This document shows, piece after piece, positions 48,742 to 61,051 of a stretch of DNA of 64,000 nt. The translations under genes and the position numbers were made by a program. The notes beneath the pieces were generated by a model. It saw only the letters and a list, made by a program, of their open reading frames with translations. It ran no database searches and was not told where the DNA came from. Source of the DNA: Tricholoma matsutake (taxonomy: Eukaryota; Basidiomycota; Agaricomycetes; Agaricales; Tricholomataceae); assembly GCA_026075535.2 (NCBI GenBank), contig AP026541.1, forward strand, positions 6,200,001 through 6,264,000, given 5' to 3'. Each line of letters begins with the position of its first letter. Position 1 is the first letter of the stretch.

Positions 48742-50421
48742 ATGACATCCTCCAGCATAATGGCAAGTCTTCCACCGAAACCACTTGATTCCCCTTCAAC
48801 ACATAGAGAAGAGCGGCACCATCCTATTGACGACAACGATAGCCACCCAGCTCGCCCCATGGCCTCCCAATCTCGCTACCGTGAGCGGCTTTCTATGAGT
48901 GATCGCGTCTATGTACCACATACACGGTCGTCGGAGTACGATTCGTACGTCGCACCTGCGTATGAAAGAAGAAGGGAGGACGATATGTGGAGAAGGGACT
49001 ATGCAGATTGGGAAAGGGATAGAGGCCGTGGAATCTGGGAGCGAAGTAGAGATCGAGAGCGCGGTTCACGATTCGGTGAACCAAGCCAAGAGTATGACAG
49101 AGATCGTCGTGGATATACGAGGGAACGAGGGCATGATAGGGACAGAACACATTACCCACCTCACGATAGGCATAGAGATTCATATGACCGACGCGATCAC
49201 AAGCCATCCTCACCCGTCAGGCCAGGTATGTCAATGTTCGTCATTCTGCTTCTTGTTTTTCATTTAGTGAGGCATTTTAGATGCGTCTTATCGTCGTTTA
49301 TCCCGTTCTCCTGTACGAAGACGACCGATTTCGCCTGCGCCCTCATACCGTGCCAAAACAATCTCGCGCCCTCACAGCCGTTCGCCACCTGCCAAGCGAA
49401 TGCGAATTAGACTTGAACGTCAATCAAGCCCGCGATCTCAATCCCCACTTAGAAATGTTCATGAGCCGCCTGACACCTCTCGTGCGTCTGAATCACGCAC
49501 CATGACGGTTCATAATCACTCCTCAACCATTCCATCCCTTTCACAATCCCCTGAAGAAACACAGGAGAATTCCTCTTCGAAACCAGCGACGGATGATCTG
49601 GAGAACAGAGGATCACCCGGCTCATCCCAATCTGAACATCCGACCGAGATGCTTTATCTCCCTCAACAGCAGCAGCGTCCAGAGTCCGTGCAGCACGACC
49701 ACAAAGAAAGCACCTCAATTGCGCTGCCAGCCGGCTTCGACGATAAGGAAGCGATAATCAGAAAGGCCATTATTCACATGGACCCGAAGAGAGATGAAAA
49801 AGATAGGAAGAGTGACGCGAAAATGGTTGATCAATCTCTGTCGCCTCCTAAGCACCCTCGGTTTAGAGATGCACAACCACCTAACATCATGCAGCATCAT
49901 CGCGAGTCCCGGTCCCCTCCTCGAGGGCCCCGAAACCATTCCAGGAATATAGCCGTACCCGTAACTCCTTCCTCGTTTCCTCCAGCAGGCCTTCCGCGAG
50001 GTCCGCGTCGCCAACACCAGCTGCCTACATCCGTGGTCTCACAGGACCCTACCCCAGCTATCTCCCCAGTCGAGCCTCCTGGTCTGGCGGTAGCATCTGA
50101 CTTGAAAGTTACGCTTCCCACCATTACTGCTTACAAACCGCGGCCCAGTCTGACACCTGAGCTTGATATCGAAGTCCGTTTTTCTCTTGCTGCTCCGACA
50201 GTTCTTTGCCTCACTGAATTTGACAGATCGCACGCCTGCAGACACACCGAGCTCATCTCGCTTCTGAATACGTGCAGATATCCAAAGGAACTCGACGAGC
50301 ATTACACGAGCTTGATACCGCTACACTTGATTTACGTGCTGCAGAAAGTCGACGGAAAGTTGCGGATAGTCAAATGGAAAAGGCGCGCGCTGGAGTACTT
50401 GGTATCGACGCTGTCGCATAG
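48742..50421 (+). CDS. arginine/serine-rich (RS-like) protein
   Basis: Low-complexity basic protein. ATG 48742 (MTSSSIMASLPPKP; an in-frame ATG at 48760 is an alternative) leads into a long Arg/Asp/Arg-Ser region (WERDRGRGIWERSRDRERGS, RRDHKPSSPVRP), continued after an intron by SRSPVRRRPISPAPSYR and PHSRSPPAKRMRI. A Ser/Pro/Gln-rich middle and a proline-rich SPPRGPRNHS block follow. The last exon codes for a helical, coiled-coil-like C-terminus (RAHLASEYVQISKGTRRALH, then RAAESRRKVADSQMEKA) ending GIDAVA at 50419-50421. An alternative splice at about 50405 would replace this stop and end near 50566. The composition suggests an mRNA-processing or RNA-binding partner; no RRM or zinc finger is visible. 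I do not recognise the family. Confidence 0.7.
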
Positions 50422-51084
50422 CTACTCTAATTTAACATATGTATTTTTGGGAAACAGATCTAGAATCGCCTCATTTGCTTTGGAACGTAAGCAATTCTTT
50501 TCGATGATAGATGATTTGCAGGTGTGCTTTCACTTCGGCACTAGTCGACACTCGATGTGTGTATAGTTGGGGTCCATTGGAAGAGCACAGAAGAAACCAT
50601 GAGCCTGTGAACTTGCAATTGAACGAGGTTGTGGTGAACGCAAGATCGTTTCTGCATTGCCTCACAGTTTTTTTCGAATCCTTCTGCAACTAGGCTTTCC
50701 GCCGGTAGAGTGATTCCAACAAACAATTATACAACCTTGGTCTCGTGAAGCCCCTTGACGACAAATCTCGGAATACGGGCTATCACGTTCACTATCAAAG
50801 TTGTACAGAGAAGTCGGATCATGCTTGAGACGAATTTAAAGGTGACAGTGCGACATAGCTCAGAGAAAATAGACCGAGAATGTTGTCGACGTCCTTGGTT
50901 GCTCCATTGGCGTTGATACCCAACATAAAGTTGTAGTTGAAAAGTAAATGATTACCGCGGTGCAGCAAACGGTGCAGTTATTGTAATAAGTATTCAAATT
51001 TATAGAGCAATACTTCTCCCATTTCCCAGCCAGCAGCAATAATTACCTCGGCGTATATAAGTGATGCAGGTTTCATGTTTATCC
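50422..51084. other. convergent intergenic region
   Basis: 663 bp between the RS-rich gene and PDX1. It may contain one or two further 3' exons of the RS-rich gene: a consensus donor GTAAGC follows GGAAC at about 50486, with an acceptor TTTGCAG ending near 50521. Beyond about 50570 I see nothing that looks coding or repeated. Confidence 0.45.
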
Positions 51085-52704
51085 TTATAAACCACGCTTG
51101 GCCAACAGACCACCTTTTAGGTTTTCGTCGCTAAGGCATCCAGTGAGAAATAAGGCGATAATCATAATCTTGCTGCATCGACTTACATCGTCAAACCAAC
51201 CATCGCAGCTCCCAGACTCTCTGAGACCTACCCACTGCGTAAGCAATAGACAAATGTAAACCGTTGGAAACATACTTCAGCAAGTATTTTAGGATTATTG
51301 TAGTGCGTTACCTTCATCACAGATAGGCGTCAGCAATAATGAATCACGAGACTCGTTGAGATCGCACCGCTTGGACAATAGCACGGGCGCGTTTTGCAGG
51401 GTCACCAGACTGTGAGCAATAAGCATATAGAAAATGAATCGCTACATATTGGCACTAACATGGAAAATGCCTGATCCCACAAAAACTGACAGGGAGGTCA
51501 GGAAAACCCAGCAGGGAAGAAATATCAAACGTACCTCCGTCACAGCCCAATTGCATCATCAGTGCTGCATCAGCTAAAAATGTATATATGGTAGGTTGGA
51601 GGAGGTTCGAAACCGGACTTGGGTACATACCTGGGGTAGCAATGCCTCCAGCCGCGAAATTTACCACTGGGAGGCGTTTTAATCTAGCTGTCTCTTTGAG
51701 GAGATGGAAGGGCGCCTGAATTTCCTTCGCGAATAAATACAGCTCTTCTTCGTTCATAACGCTGGCCTTTCTGATCTGGCTCATGACGGCACGAGAGTGG
51801 CGGACAGCTTCGACGACATTACCTGTACCAGCCTCCCCTTTGGTGCGGATGAAAGCGGCGCCTTCCGAAATGCGCCGCAAGGCTTCTCCAAGGTCGCGAG
51901 CACCGCAAACGAAAGGAACTTTGAACCCATGTTTATTAATGTGATGTTCATCGTCCGCCGGTGTTAAAACCTCTGATTCGTCGATATAATCAACACCGAT
52001 AACTTGAAGGATCTGTGTTCGTAAATGAAAATGAAACTCGAAAAAATCTCAACTGCGGCTTTACCTGAGCTTCGACAAAATGGCCGATCCGAACCTTAGC
52101 CATAACGGGAATGGTCACGGCGTCAACGATTTCCTTGATAATTTGTGGATCACTCTGCAAGCCAAGTAAATCGTATCTCTCTCTGGCAGCAGATACTCTA
52201 GCGTACCATGCGAGCAACACCACCTGGAAGCCGCAGTGTAAGAGATGAGGCACTGTATGAAGGCATGCTTACCTTCAGCCCTGATATCTGCGGGCACCCT
52301 CTCAAGCGCCATGACCGCACAGGCTCCGGCCTCTTCGGCAATACGAGCCTTTTGTGGAACATCATTATCATCAAGTAGTAGGTAGTGGTGATCGACTCAC
52401 CTGCTCAGCGTTGACGACATCCATAATGACTCCGCCCTGCAAAAATGGTAAATAGTCATATATGCTTACAGAAGACATTCTTCGCCGACCTTCAACATCT
52501 GGGCCAAACCTGATTTCACCTAGCACGAAAGCATCGGGAATCAGAGGGAGAAAAAATGATTTGTGATCGGCTCAATACCCCGAAAGTTCCCAAGGAATTC
52601 CCTCCTTCTCGTTGTACAGAACGCGCTGGTGCAGCGGAGGGTGTACCCGTGCCATGGGCAACTAGAGGGGGTTGTACCGATGGTGTAGCAACAGGGGTTG
52701 TCAT
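51085..52704 (-). CDS. PDX1: pyridoxal 5'-phosphate synthase lyase subunit (PDX1/SNZ)
   Basis: TIM-barrel enzyme that builds PLP from ribose 5-phosphate, glyceraldehyde 3-phosphate and ammonia from the PDX2 glutaminase. ATG at 52702-52704 starts [15 protein letters not shown], a short Pro/Ala-rich leader. The core follows: [59 protein letters not shown], then [11 protein letters not shown] with the active-site Lys, [76 protein letters not shown], and the second Lys region around FVGSGIF. It ends GGLLAKRGL (stop 51085-51087). About ten introns. Very conserved; function is secure. Confidence 0.95.
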
Positions 52705-52890
52705 GGTTGGGCAAGTTCAGAAAATCCCAGCCCTGCAATCGATTTTCAAGCCGCACGATGTTCAGGCCTTAACCCTAACCTCGGTCTACAACTTTCGAAG
52801 CATTTACAAGTATGTGACTTGAAACTTGAGAAGAAAATAGTGCAGAATTCTGTGAAGTCAGAGTACTGTGGAAAAATCTATCTCCGCCCT

Positions 52891-53285
52891 TTAAAACCCC
52901 CTCTCTTTTAGCCATTCTATTACATTGATTTTCCAGCGGCCACCAGATATCACCAAGTTTTTCGACCTGATACTCTCAATCTTTAACCGGGAAGCTTCGG
53001 GGGTGTTCTGTCTGAAAAGAGTATTGGCCAGATCTTTGGCGAGGATCTATAGACACCGATTGTCAGGAGATCAATATGTTGGTAAAATTCACAGACGTTT
53101 GTGTTCCCATCGACATTCCGTATCAGGACGAGATAACGTGTGCCGCCGTTACGGATGTCGGTGTAAACAGGTAGACTACCACGAGTGTTGCGGGGAATAA
53201 AATAAGGATAGCGTGATATTTGGGCAGAGGGGAGAGTTCTTTGTGCCGCTTGAGCGAAGTATCGTCGGAGTGGTGGTCCGAACAT
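52891..53285 (-). CDS. IMG2: mitochondrial large-subunit ribosomal protein mL49 (Img2)
   Basis: Protein of the mitochondrial large ribosomal subunit. Two exons, 53097-53285 and 52891-53046, joined in phase 0, 114 residues. The first residues (MFGPPLRRYFAQAAQRTLPS) form a typical Arg-rich, hydrophobic mitochondrial presequence. Family hallmarks: YPYFIPRNTRGSLPVYTDIR and GGTRYLVLIRNVDGN in exon 1, and LAKDLANTLF, RLKIESIRSKNLVISGGRW and VIEWLKERGF in exon 2. It precedes PDX1 on the same strand (186 bp between its stop and the PDX1 start). Confidence 0.92.
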
Positions 53286-53345
53286 GGTTGGATGTTACTT
53301 TTTGATGCAGGGTCCCCCGACAAGTTGTCACCATCGGAGTCCATC

Positions 53346-54163
53346 ATGTTGTCGCACGGCTCCTTGCCGCATTCGCCCTGGTTTGGCCTCAAATTTCCCT
53401 GGAGACTCCATGTGAGTTTCATTGTCATTCGCCGTTTCCTACGTCTGTTTCCTGTGCAAACTTTGATACCGCATTGTGCAGTTTCCATTCAAAAAGCTTC
53501 ATACGTACCCAGGCGGTCTCTCATCCTTCTTTCCCGTCATCACCTATCAGTCCTTGCAACAGATTATCTTCTAGCACGCTGTAGTTATCCAGCCATGCAC
53601 AACATGACATATCTGCAAACCTCTTTCCCTCAGCTACTAAATGCAGGACATTACCAAGATATTGACGGCGCAGACAATACCACAGTATTTGACTTTCAAT
53701 GTGAGTATTTACATAGTGGTAAGAACTTGTTCAGCCAAACTCATAGCCTCTGCAGCCCCGCCTTCGCCGTCGGGTACCTCGTCTTCATCATGCACAGACA
53801 TTTCATCAGCATTCCCTCCTTCATCTCCCCAGTCCATCCATGTCGTCTGCAATGCTCCCCTCGTTGCACCTATACCTTTGCCTTATCATTCCCCAACCTT
53901 CCTACAGTTTGATCTACCAGATGTTGACCAGGATCTTTCCCATCCGCCATACACTCAGCGCACCCCCAAGCGGAAGCGCGAAGTTCTGCATGAGGATCAA
54001 AACGACCCTATAGTTTCGAAAAGACGTTCAGTTACATCATCTTCGTACCTTCATCCTCGTCGCCGGACCACCCGTTGTAACACCCATCACCCAATCGCAC
54101 AGATTACGCGCCCAAGACTACATTGCTATACGTAGTTATGCTTATAACCAGGAGCCGAAATAG
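53346..54163 (+). CDS. unrecognised Ser/Pro-rich protein with basic nuclear-type motif
   Basis: A set of spliced exons inferred from open frames and good splice signals. A likely start is ATG 53346 (MLSHGSLPHSPWFGLKFPW), 60 bp from the divergent mL49 gene. An intron GTGAGT...GTGCAG (about 53412-53480) leads into YVPRRSLILLSRHHLSVLAT and LQTSFPQLLNAGHYQDIDGA, then a Ser/Pro region (AAPPSPSGTSSSSCTDIS), FLQFDLPDVDQDLSHPP and basic TPKRKREVLHEDQND plus SKRRS, which could be nuclear localisation signals. A last exon in another frame (VVTPITQSHRLRAQDYIAIR) ends with TAG near 54163. The exon joins are not all verified. It resembles fungal transcription regulators in composition only. Confidence 0.4.
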
Positions 54164-55819
54164 TATAACAGAGGCTTCAACTCAGTTGTCGTGCTTTGCG
54201 GTCATCCGAAATCCTCACCTTCCTCCGGTTCCCAGTGAAAGCTACGACTGTCGATAGCAATCCAGATTATGCATCCACCAGAGTGGAGGAGTTTGAATTT
54301 GTGCGTGTGGTGAATAGACTGTCGAAAGGACCGCCTATGAAAAATATGGCACAGACTACAGAGGTCGGAGGGCTGGCAGTCGTGCTCAAACCCGTTAAAA
54401 GGTGGATACTTCGATTGAGAAAGACTTTGACAATCATGCAAGGGTTGTGACAATGCTAGTGTTGAGTGTGTATTCTGATGCTGATGGTTTTCCGTAGTAT
54501 GGTGCTAAACATCTGTGCACAATACGATACATACTTGAGAGGTACTATGATTAAAACTGTCAGCCTCATTACCATTAATGCTGAAACAGTAAACATGATA
54601 CATACATTTGCTATGGCTCCACGACAGATACCCCAAAGGAAGTATTGTGTCAACATCGATATCATGAAGCATTCTTAATGTCAAAATCATGATACATACG
54701 CCTGGTTATAATTACCGATCGGCACTGCAACCAGGCAACCGATGCATATGAATGGTGTGGTTACTACTTACTCTTTAAGATCTCTGTAAAGGTTTGTTCA
54801 CTTCTCCAATGCCTTCGGGTAGCGTGTTCAATAACATTTGCCTAGAAACTAGTCTCCCGTGGTCAGACTATAAATTCGTGTCTTTTTTGGTATATACCTA
54901 GAAACGGGTTTGTCGTTCAAGTTTGACGTTTCAAGGAGGCCTGAGTCGAAGACTGTAAAAGAAAATGATAACTAGTACGAGAACTTACTAGCGGCGAGCG
55001 TTTGCGTGGGTACTTTGCCATCATTCCAAAGCCTTATACCTATTTACCGAGAAGTAAAACCTTGATGGCGATAAGGTATTAGACTGGTAGTCATGTCAAT
55101 GTCGCTGGGGAGCCTACATACGTACGACTAAACCGCGTTGTTCTGTCTCCGAGTTCGAAAATTCAAAAATTGCAATTAGGTCAAGTATACTAGTATACAT
55201 ACACGGTGGACACGAGCAGTACTTTTTGAAGTTCAACTTGAAGATCTGCCGCCCCCTGAGAACAACGCCAGAGCTGAGACACCTTGACTAGTGGTCACAG
55301 TGATTCAAATATTCACAGCTGGTATGGCAGGATCAAGCATCCGCTCGGTGGAAGGAATAGTCGCAAGCTTAGCAGCTTCCACCTAAATTTTAAAACGTAC
55401 CAAAGGTTATCCATATACACTGGTACTGCAGACTGAACGGAGAAAGAGTTTGTTATTATTAGTTTATTGGCGACCAAACAGAAAGTTGTGAGTCATGTCG
55501 AATGGGTCGATAATGTAACTGCTTCGTAAGTATGGTACTTTGAAAACCGTGCAAGTCTCTACGACAGTTCGGAGCAGTGTTAGAGGATGGGAAAGGAACA
55601 CGGAGGTATAAAATAGTTACGACATTCACAACAAACCTCGGTCTGCCCGCATGTAGGAAGAAAGACGAAAGACGTGGATGGCAGAAAGTCCATCAAATAG
55701 TGGGTGTATGTGACAGGAACATATGTAAGAAGAAAACGTTCCATATACTGTAAAATCATCGGTGAAGGCGTAGGCTATGCAGGAAGCCGATAAGTCAACA
55801 ACGGTGACTCGTTTACTGT
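54164..55819. other. long stretch without a recognised gene
   Basis: About 1.65 kb between the preceding unrecognised gene and the YPT1 stop. One plus-strand frame (54196-54450, ending ILRLRKTLTIMQGL) has no family that I know, and a short minus-strand frame at about 55390-55313 (EAAKLATIPSTERML) is preceded by a possible acceptor. Neither is strong enough to call. No repeat or RNA gene seen. Confidence 0.45.
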
Positions 55820-56919
<1,100 letters not shown>

Positions 56920-57211
56920 GGCTAGAGGAAAGAAAGCGGTTTAAGAGGAGGAGAGGAGGTCTAGCTAGAAAAGGATTGTACAGGCGCTGATGTACAACAA
57001 ACAACTCGAGGCAGTGGCACGGCAACGGCTGTGCGGCGAATGCCGGATATTTTATCAGATTGCATAGCAGCATACTAACGATCTGCAAATTTAAATAACA
57101 TAGCAGTCAGCCACCACAGAATCAGAATGTGTTAATAGATTTCTAACTTGCTTATACTTTCTAGTCTTCTGTCTTGCCAACTCCCTGCAGCTGTCCCTTA
57201 CGGCGACTCGG

Positions 57212-58981
57212 ATGCGTACAACCACTTCAAGGTTTTCGTCCTTATCTGTTGCTCTTTTCTTCTTCTATCTCTGTACAGTGTCTAGCAGCTACAGCCAACA
57301 ATGGAGTAATGGATTTCAACTGCCTATCAAGCGTGTCCCTCGCGTCAGACCAGTCTTGACATCTTCTGCACAAGTGCTAAGTACCGATGTATCCGTCAGC
57401 AACCGGCATGAATCGTAAGCACACTAAAACGCGCACCGCATACCATGGACTGAACGAATGACAGTGCCTATCTTGTATCTATCAGGTTTGTCTGACAACT
57501 GCTAGGGTTAATCTCTTCACGACTTCCTATTTTTCTAGTGTTGCAGAGCAAGCTTTTTCTGTAATTCTCGATACTGGTTCCTCCGATTTCGTTCGTATAC
57601 CATTTCGCACGTTACTTCCGCATTGAAATGACCCTCCAGCCATCCAGTGGATTGTCTCTGCAGATTGCACATCATCGGATTGTAATGGGGTGAAGAAATA
57701 TAGCAAGATACAGTCCTCCTCTTTATCCCTGTCAGAGAACTCTTTCAAACTTTCTTATCTCATGGGTGCAGTCACCGGAAACATTGCATTCGACACTGTA
57801 AGCTTCGGTCGGTTTGCAATATCTTCTCAAGTCTTTGGTGAGTGTTGACAATTGGAGCCGCCCTAATGTTTGCTTACTACTGGCATGTTTTATTCAGCTT
57901 TGGCCAACAAAACCGTCGGTTTAGGCCTTTCTACCACAGGACATTCTGGCATTCTTGGATTTTCCTTCCCATCTATAGCGGCCATCTCACTTGCTTATGG
58001 GGACACTCTTCTTGAGAACATACTATCTAGTTTCGACGAGCCTAGCCGCTTCTTTGCCTTCAAGCTTGGGAGGGCGTCCGACACAGATGATGGAAGCTCA
58101 TTCAGTATCGGTCAACTTGATCCGACTATCACCAATGATATATCCAAGTTTTCTTTTACGCCTGTCTCCAAAGCGGGAGCTGATATGTACAACTATTGGA
58201 AGCTTCCGTTACAATATGTGACTATAGACTCCGCTGTTTTTTCCCTCTCGTCCTCTCTCATTCCCGGGGCAGAAACTCCGATAGCCGTGCTTGATACCGG
58301 CACGACATTGATATTGGGTCCATCTACCGACGTTGATGCATTTTGGCACGCTGTCGGTCATGAGGGAGCGACAAGGAAAAACATACAAACTAGTATGTGG
58401 GAAGTTAGATGTGATCGTGGCGTTGCTGTGGGCTTCATATTGGGTGGAGGAGGTAGTGAACGAGAATATTCAGTAGACCCTGCAGACATAAGTTGGGCGG
58501 AAGGCGGGTCCGTGGACGGATGGTGTATGGGGGGGATTCAGGCCAATGATAAGGCAAGTCCTTCTCACTATGCAGGTCATGGAATAGTAATTATAACATC
58601 AACTTTCAAAGGTAAACTCAGGGGATTGGTTACTTGGCGATATTTTCCTGAAAGTGTGTATGCTACCCCTTGGTCATGTTCGCGACATTGATCTTCTGAG
58701 CGTAGAACGTGTATGTGACCCATCACCAGGCTAACTCCACTCATCCGCCCGTCATAGGTCTCCTCAGCATGACGAACGCGTCGTCATCTATGGCGCAGTT
58801 TCACCGGGACCGGGGCCCCGATCAATCAACTCCTTCGGCACTGTGGAGACGTCTCGCGGTGGCACGTATATCTTCGCCTCATACAAGCATCATATGTGCA
58901 TTGTCTTCTGTATCTGGTTTTGTGGGTGGGGTTATTCTCACCATTGTGGTACGAATAAGAAGCAATCAGTCGGTGTATTGA
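57212..58981 (+). CDS. pepsin-like aspartic protease with C-terminal membrane anchor
   Basis: A1-family aspartic peptidase of the secretory route. ATG 57212; residues about 8-27 (FSSLSVALFFFYLCTVSSSY) form a signal peptide. A basic pro-segment follows (LPIKRVPRVRPV), then the first active-site Asp in AFSVILDTGSSDFW (across an intron), ADCTSSDCNG with paired cysteines, HSGILGFSFPSIAAI and the second Asp in PIAVLDTGTTLILGPS. The tail after WLLGDIFL-like text contains a hydrophobic segment near the C-terminus (SGFVGGVILTIVVRI, about 58910-58960) with a short basic end, suggesting a single membrane anchor. Ends at TGA 58979-58981. Exon joins near 58550-58720 are approximate. Divergent from YPT1. 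Confidence 0.85.
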
Positions 58982-59186
58982 TGGGCTGAGATAGTGTGCA
59001 GTCTGTGTATTCACGGCTATAAGTTGAAAGCGAGAGGACAAGTGGTTTGGTCAATGATAGATTGGTTCATATCTGTTCCTAGTAAGTAAAATGTCTGCGA
59101 CGAGTACTACATGGCTACTGTGGGAGAAGGCGTGTTCGGTGACCTATATAAGCAGGAGTTGGGGAAAAATGTCGGGTCTCACGAAG

Positions 59187-59707
59187 TCAATTCTGCTTTT
59201 GAGGTTGGTTAACGACATATACAGGTGCATAGGCTGACTGATGACCCTGCCCAGGATAAGCAGTACCGGGGTCCCTAGATTGCAAGTATTATACACGCCA
59301 AGGATGCCAATATTGCAACTGGACGTACCCTGGCTGGACAGCAGCTCTCCACTGGCAGATGCCACAAAGCCAAATGTGTTTCTTGGAGAATGGTACGACT
59401 GGGATAAAGAAAAGCTCAAACCAAGTTGTGCTCTTTGCATAAATAACGGATGCTGTAGCGCAGTGATCCATATCACCAGCAGTGTGAAGTCTGAAAAGAC
59501 ACACCGTTGTGACAGCGAGGACATATTTTAGGAGACTGCTGCTGCCCCACGGGCTGAAGCTGCGTTTGGCAGCCAACTATAGAGTGTTAGCCAGACATGC
59601 ATATTCAACATCGTAAGATTACTTACAGAAGATTGGCAGGCAGACTGTAGTAGCGAGATTTGTCTCAGATCTATCATTCACAAGGCATGGGTGAACTCAC
59701 AAAACAT
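59187..59707 (-). CDS. zinc-ribbon protein (zinc-ribbon_15 type), five exons, 102 aa
   Basis: Small protein with a four-cysteine zinc ribbon. By hand I join exons 59701-59707, 59627-59644, 59505-59576, 59329-59452 and 59187-59274; all introns are GT-AG and the sum is 309 nt, an exact frame. The product begins MFFCLPIFFGCQTQ, the usual start of this fungal family, then KICPRCHNASV (first Cys pair), STTWFELFFIPVVPFSKKHI and WLCGICQWRAAVQPG (second Cys pair), and a short Gly/Tyr/Gln tail (YPGQGHQSAYAPVYV). The first exon is only 7 nt and the second 18 nt, so gene finders would probably miss the start. Function unknown; homologues are annotated only by the ribbon. Confidence 0.8.
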
Positions 59708-60151
59708 AGTTATAAGATTGAGGGCGCCGACTATGAGTACTACTTGCAACAATGAGCTGGTAACAGTTATGATAAGGATTGATAAAAGATGTTCAAGTTC
59801 AAGGCGACTAATAATAGTAAGGGAAAACTCATATCGTGACACGCCTGTAACCTATGTACTTACAGTGGTGATGGGCAATCCATGCCAAATTAAAACTCCG
59901 AAGGTAAAGTTCCCATCCGCAAAACGACACACATTTTATGGCAAAACATTTCCCCAGCTCTAACCACACACTTTCGTGATAGGTTTTGGTGGAGTAGTAT
60001 ATTTAGAAGTTGATTTTATATGTATTGTACAGAGCATAATTGTAAAAAGTGATTGTTGAATGTGTGTTCTGCACATGCGTGATGTCACAGTTCTCGCATC
60101 TACTTTGTGTCATTTTACTCCTATTCACTAGTAGTTTATGTTTCTACCACT
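59708..60151. other. intergenic, zinc-ribbon gene upstream region
   Basis: 444 bp between the zinc-ribbon gene start and the hairpin that precedes the retroelement. A 90-codon plus-strand frame at 59691-59963 overlaps the zinc-ribbon exon and has no family that I know. Nothing else recognised. Confidence 0.4.
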
Positions 60152-60180
60152 GAGACAACCCCTTTTCTAGGGGTTGTCTC
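60152..60180 (+). repeat. perfect 12-bp stem hairpin before the retroelement
   Basis: GAGACAACCCCT (60152-60163), a 5-nt loop TTTCT, and the exact complement AGGGGTTGTCTC (60169-60180). It lies about 60 bp before the first gag-like ATG (60241) and may belong to the terminal repeat of the retroelement. Confidence 0.6.
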
Positions 60181-61051
60181 TTGTCGAAGTTGTCGTCTTG
60201 TATAGCATTTCGTTCTCAATAACAATCCATCGTCCCTCATATGTCAAATGGTCATGCCGCCTATTTCGGACAATCACAACCTCACACTCTCCCAGAGGGA
60301 GGTGGAGAACCTGCGACTTCAGGAAATGAGAATGTTCCAACTGAGACAGACCCTGCTTTCATGTCTATCAGACAGCCCAGTCTGCAAAGAGGACAGGAAC
60401 CAGAGCAGGAGATTGAGCAAGACCCCGACTTCAGAAGAGACCTTGTTGCCAGGATCGAAACACACATCCAAGACTTCAGAGACAAGTAAGTGGCCAAACT
60501 CGAGACTCTATACCAGATCTTATGAGTTGTCCAAGAAGCAAATGTTGATGAACACGTCAAACAAGCAGCCCTTGATGAATACTCCACCCAGGTCGACCTC
60601 ATCGACTCACAGCAACGTAATGCTGAGCAAGGTGGCGAACATGCAGCGCAACTTGCTAGAACTGGAGATGAGCCAACCACTACAAGAGTTTTCGACAGAG
60701 ATGAGCATCGACAAAGAAGAGAGACACATGGAGAGAGATCAAGCAATGATGAAACTGGGAGGTTCCTGCGTGATCTACGAACAGAGCTCACCAGGAAACG
60801 TAGGCACTGAACACCAACCGACTCTTCTGACTCAGATGACGGATCCTCCTCTGGGAAGGGAGAAGGAGAGTCAAACAAGAAGAAGCGCATTTTTACCAAT
60901 CGCAGATACCATGGTACACAGTTGAGACCAATGCACAGAACCACGAGATTGACGAGAAGCACAAGAAAACAAGAGAGATTCTTAGAATTTTCCAACGAGA
61001 TATCACCTTTGCTGAATGAGACATACAATGCTCAACCACAGCACCGCAGGG

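Noticed and set aside
52556..52822. 88-codon plus-strand frame opposite the PDX1 start
   Set aside because: Antisense to the first PDX1 exon and leader; no independent protein similarity.
60152..60180. Hairpin as a bacterial-type terminator
   Set aside because: The DNA is eukaryotic and no U-run follows; kept only as a structural repeat next to the retroelement.
60282..61028. 248-codon minus-strand open frame, Ser/Cys-rich
   Set aside because: It is antisense to the gag-like region of the retroelement; its Ser/Cys/Leu composition reflects the Glu/Arg/Gln codons of the sense strand, and no family is recognisable.
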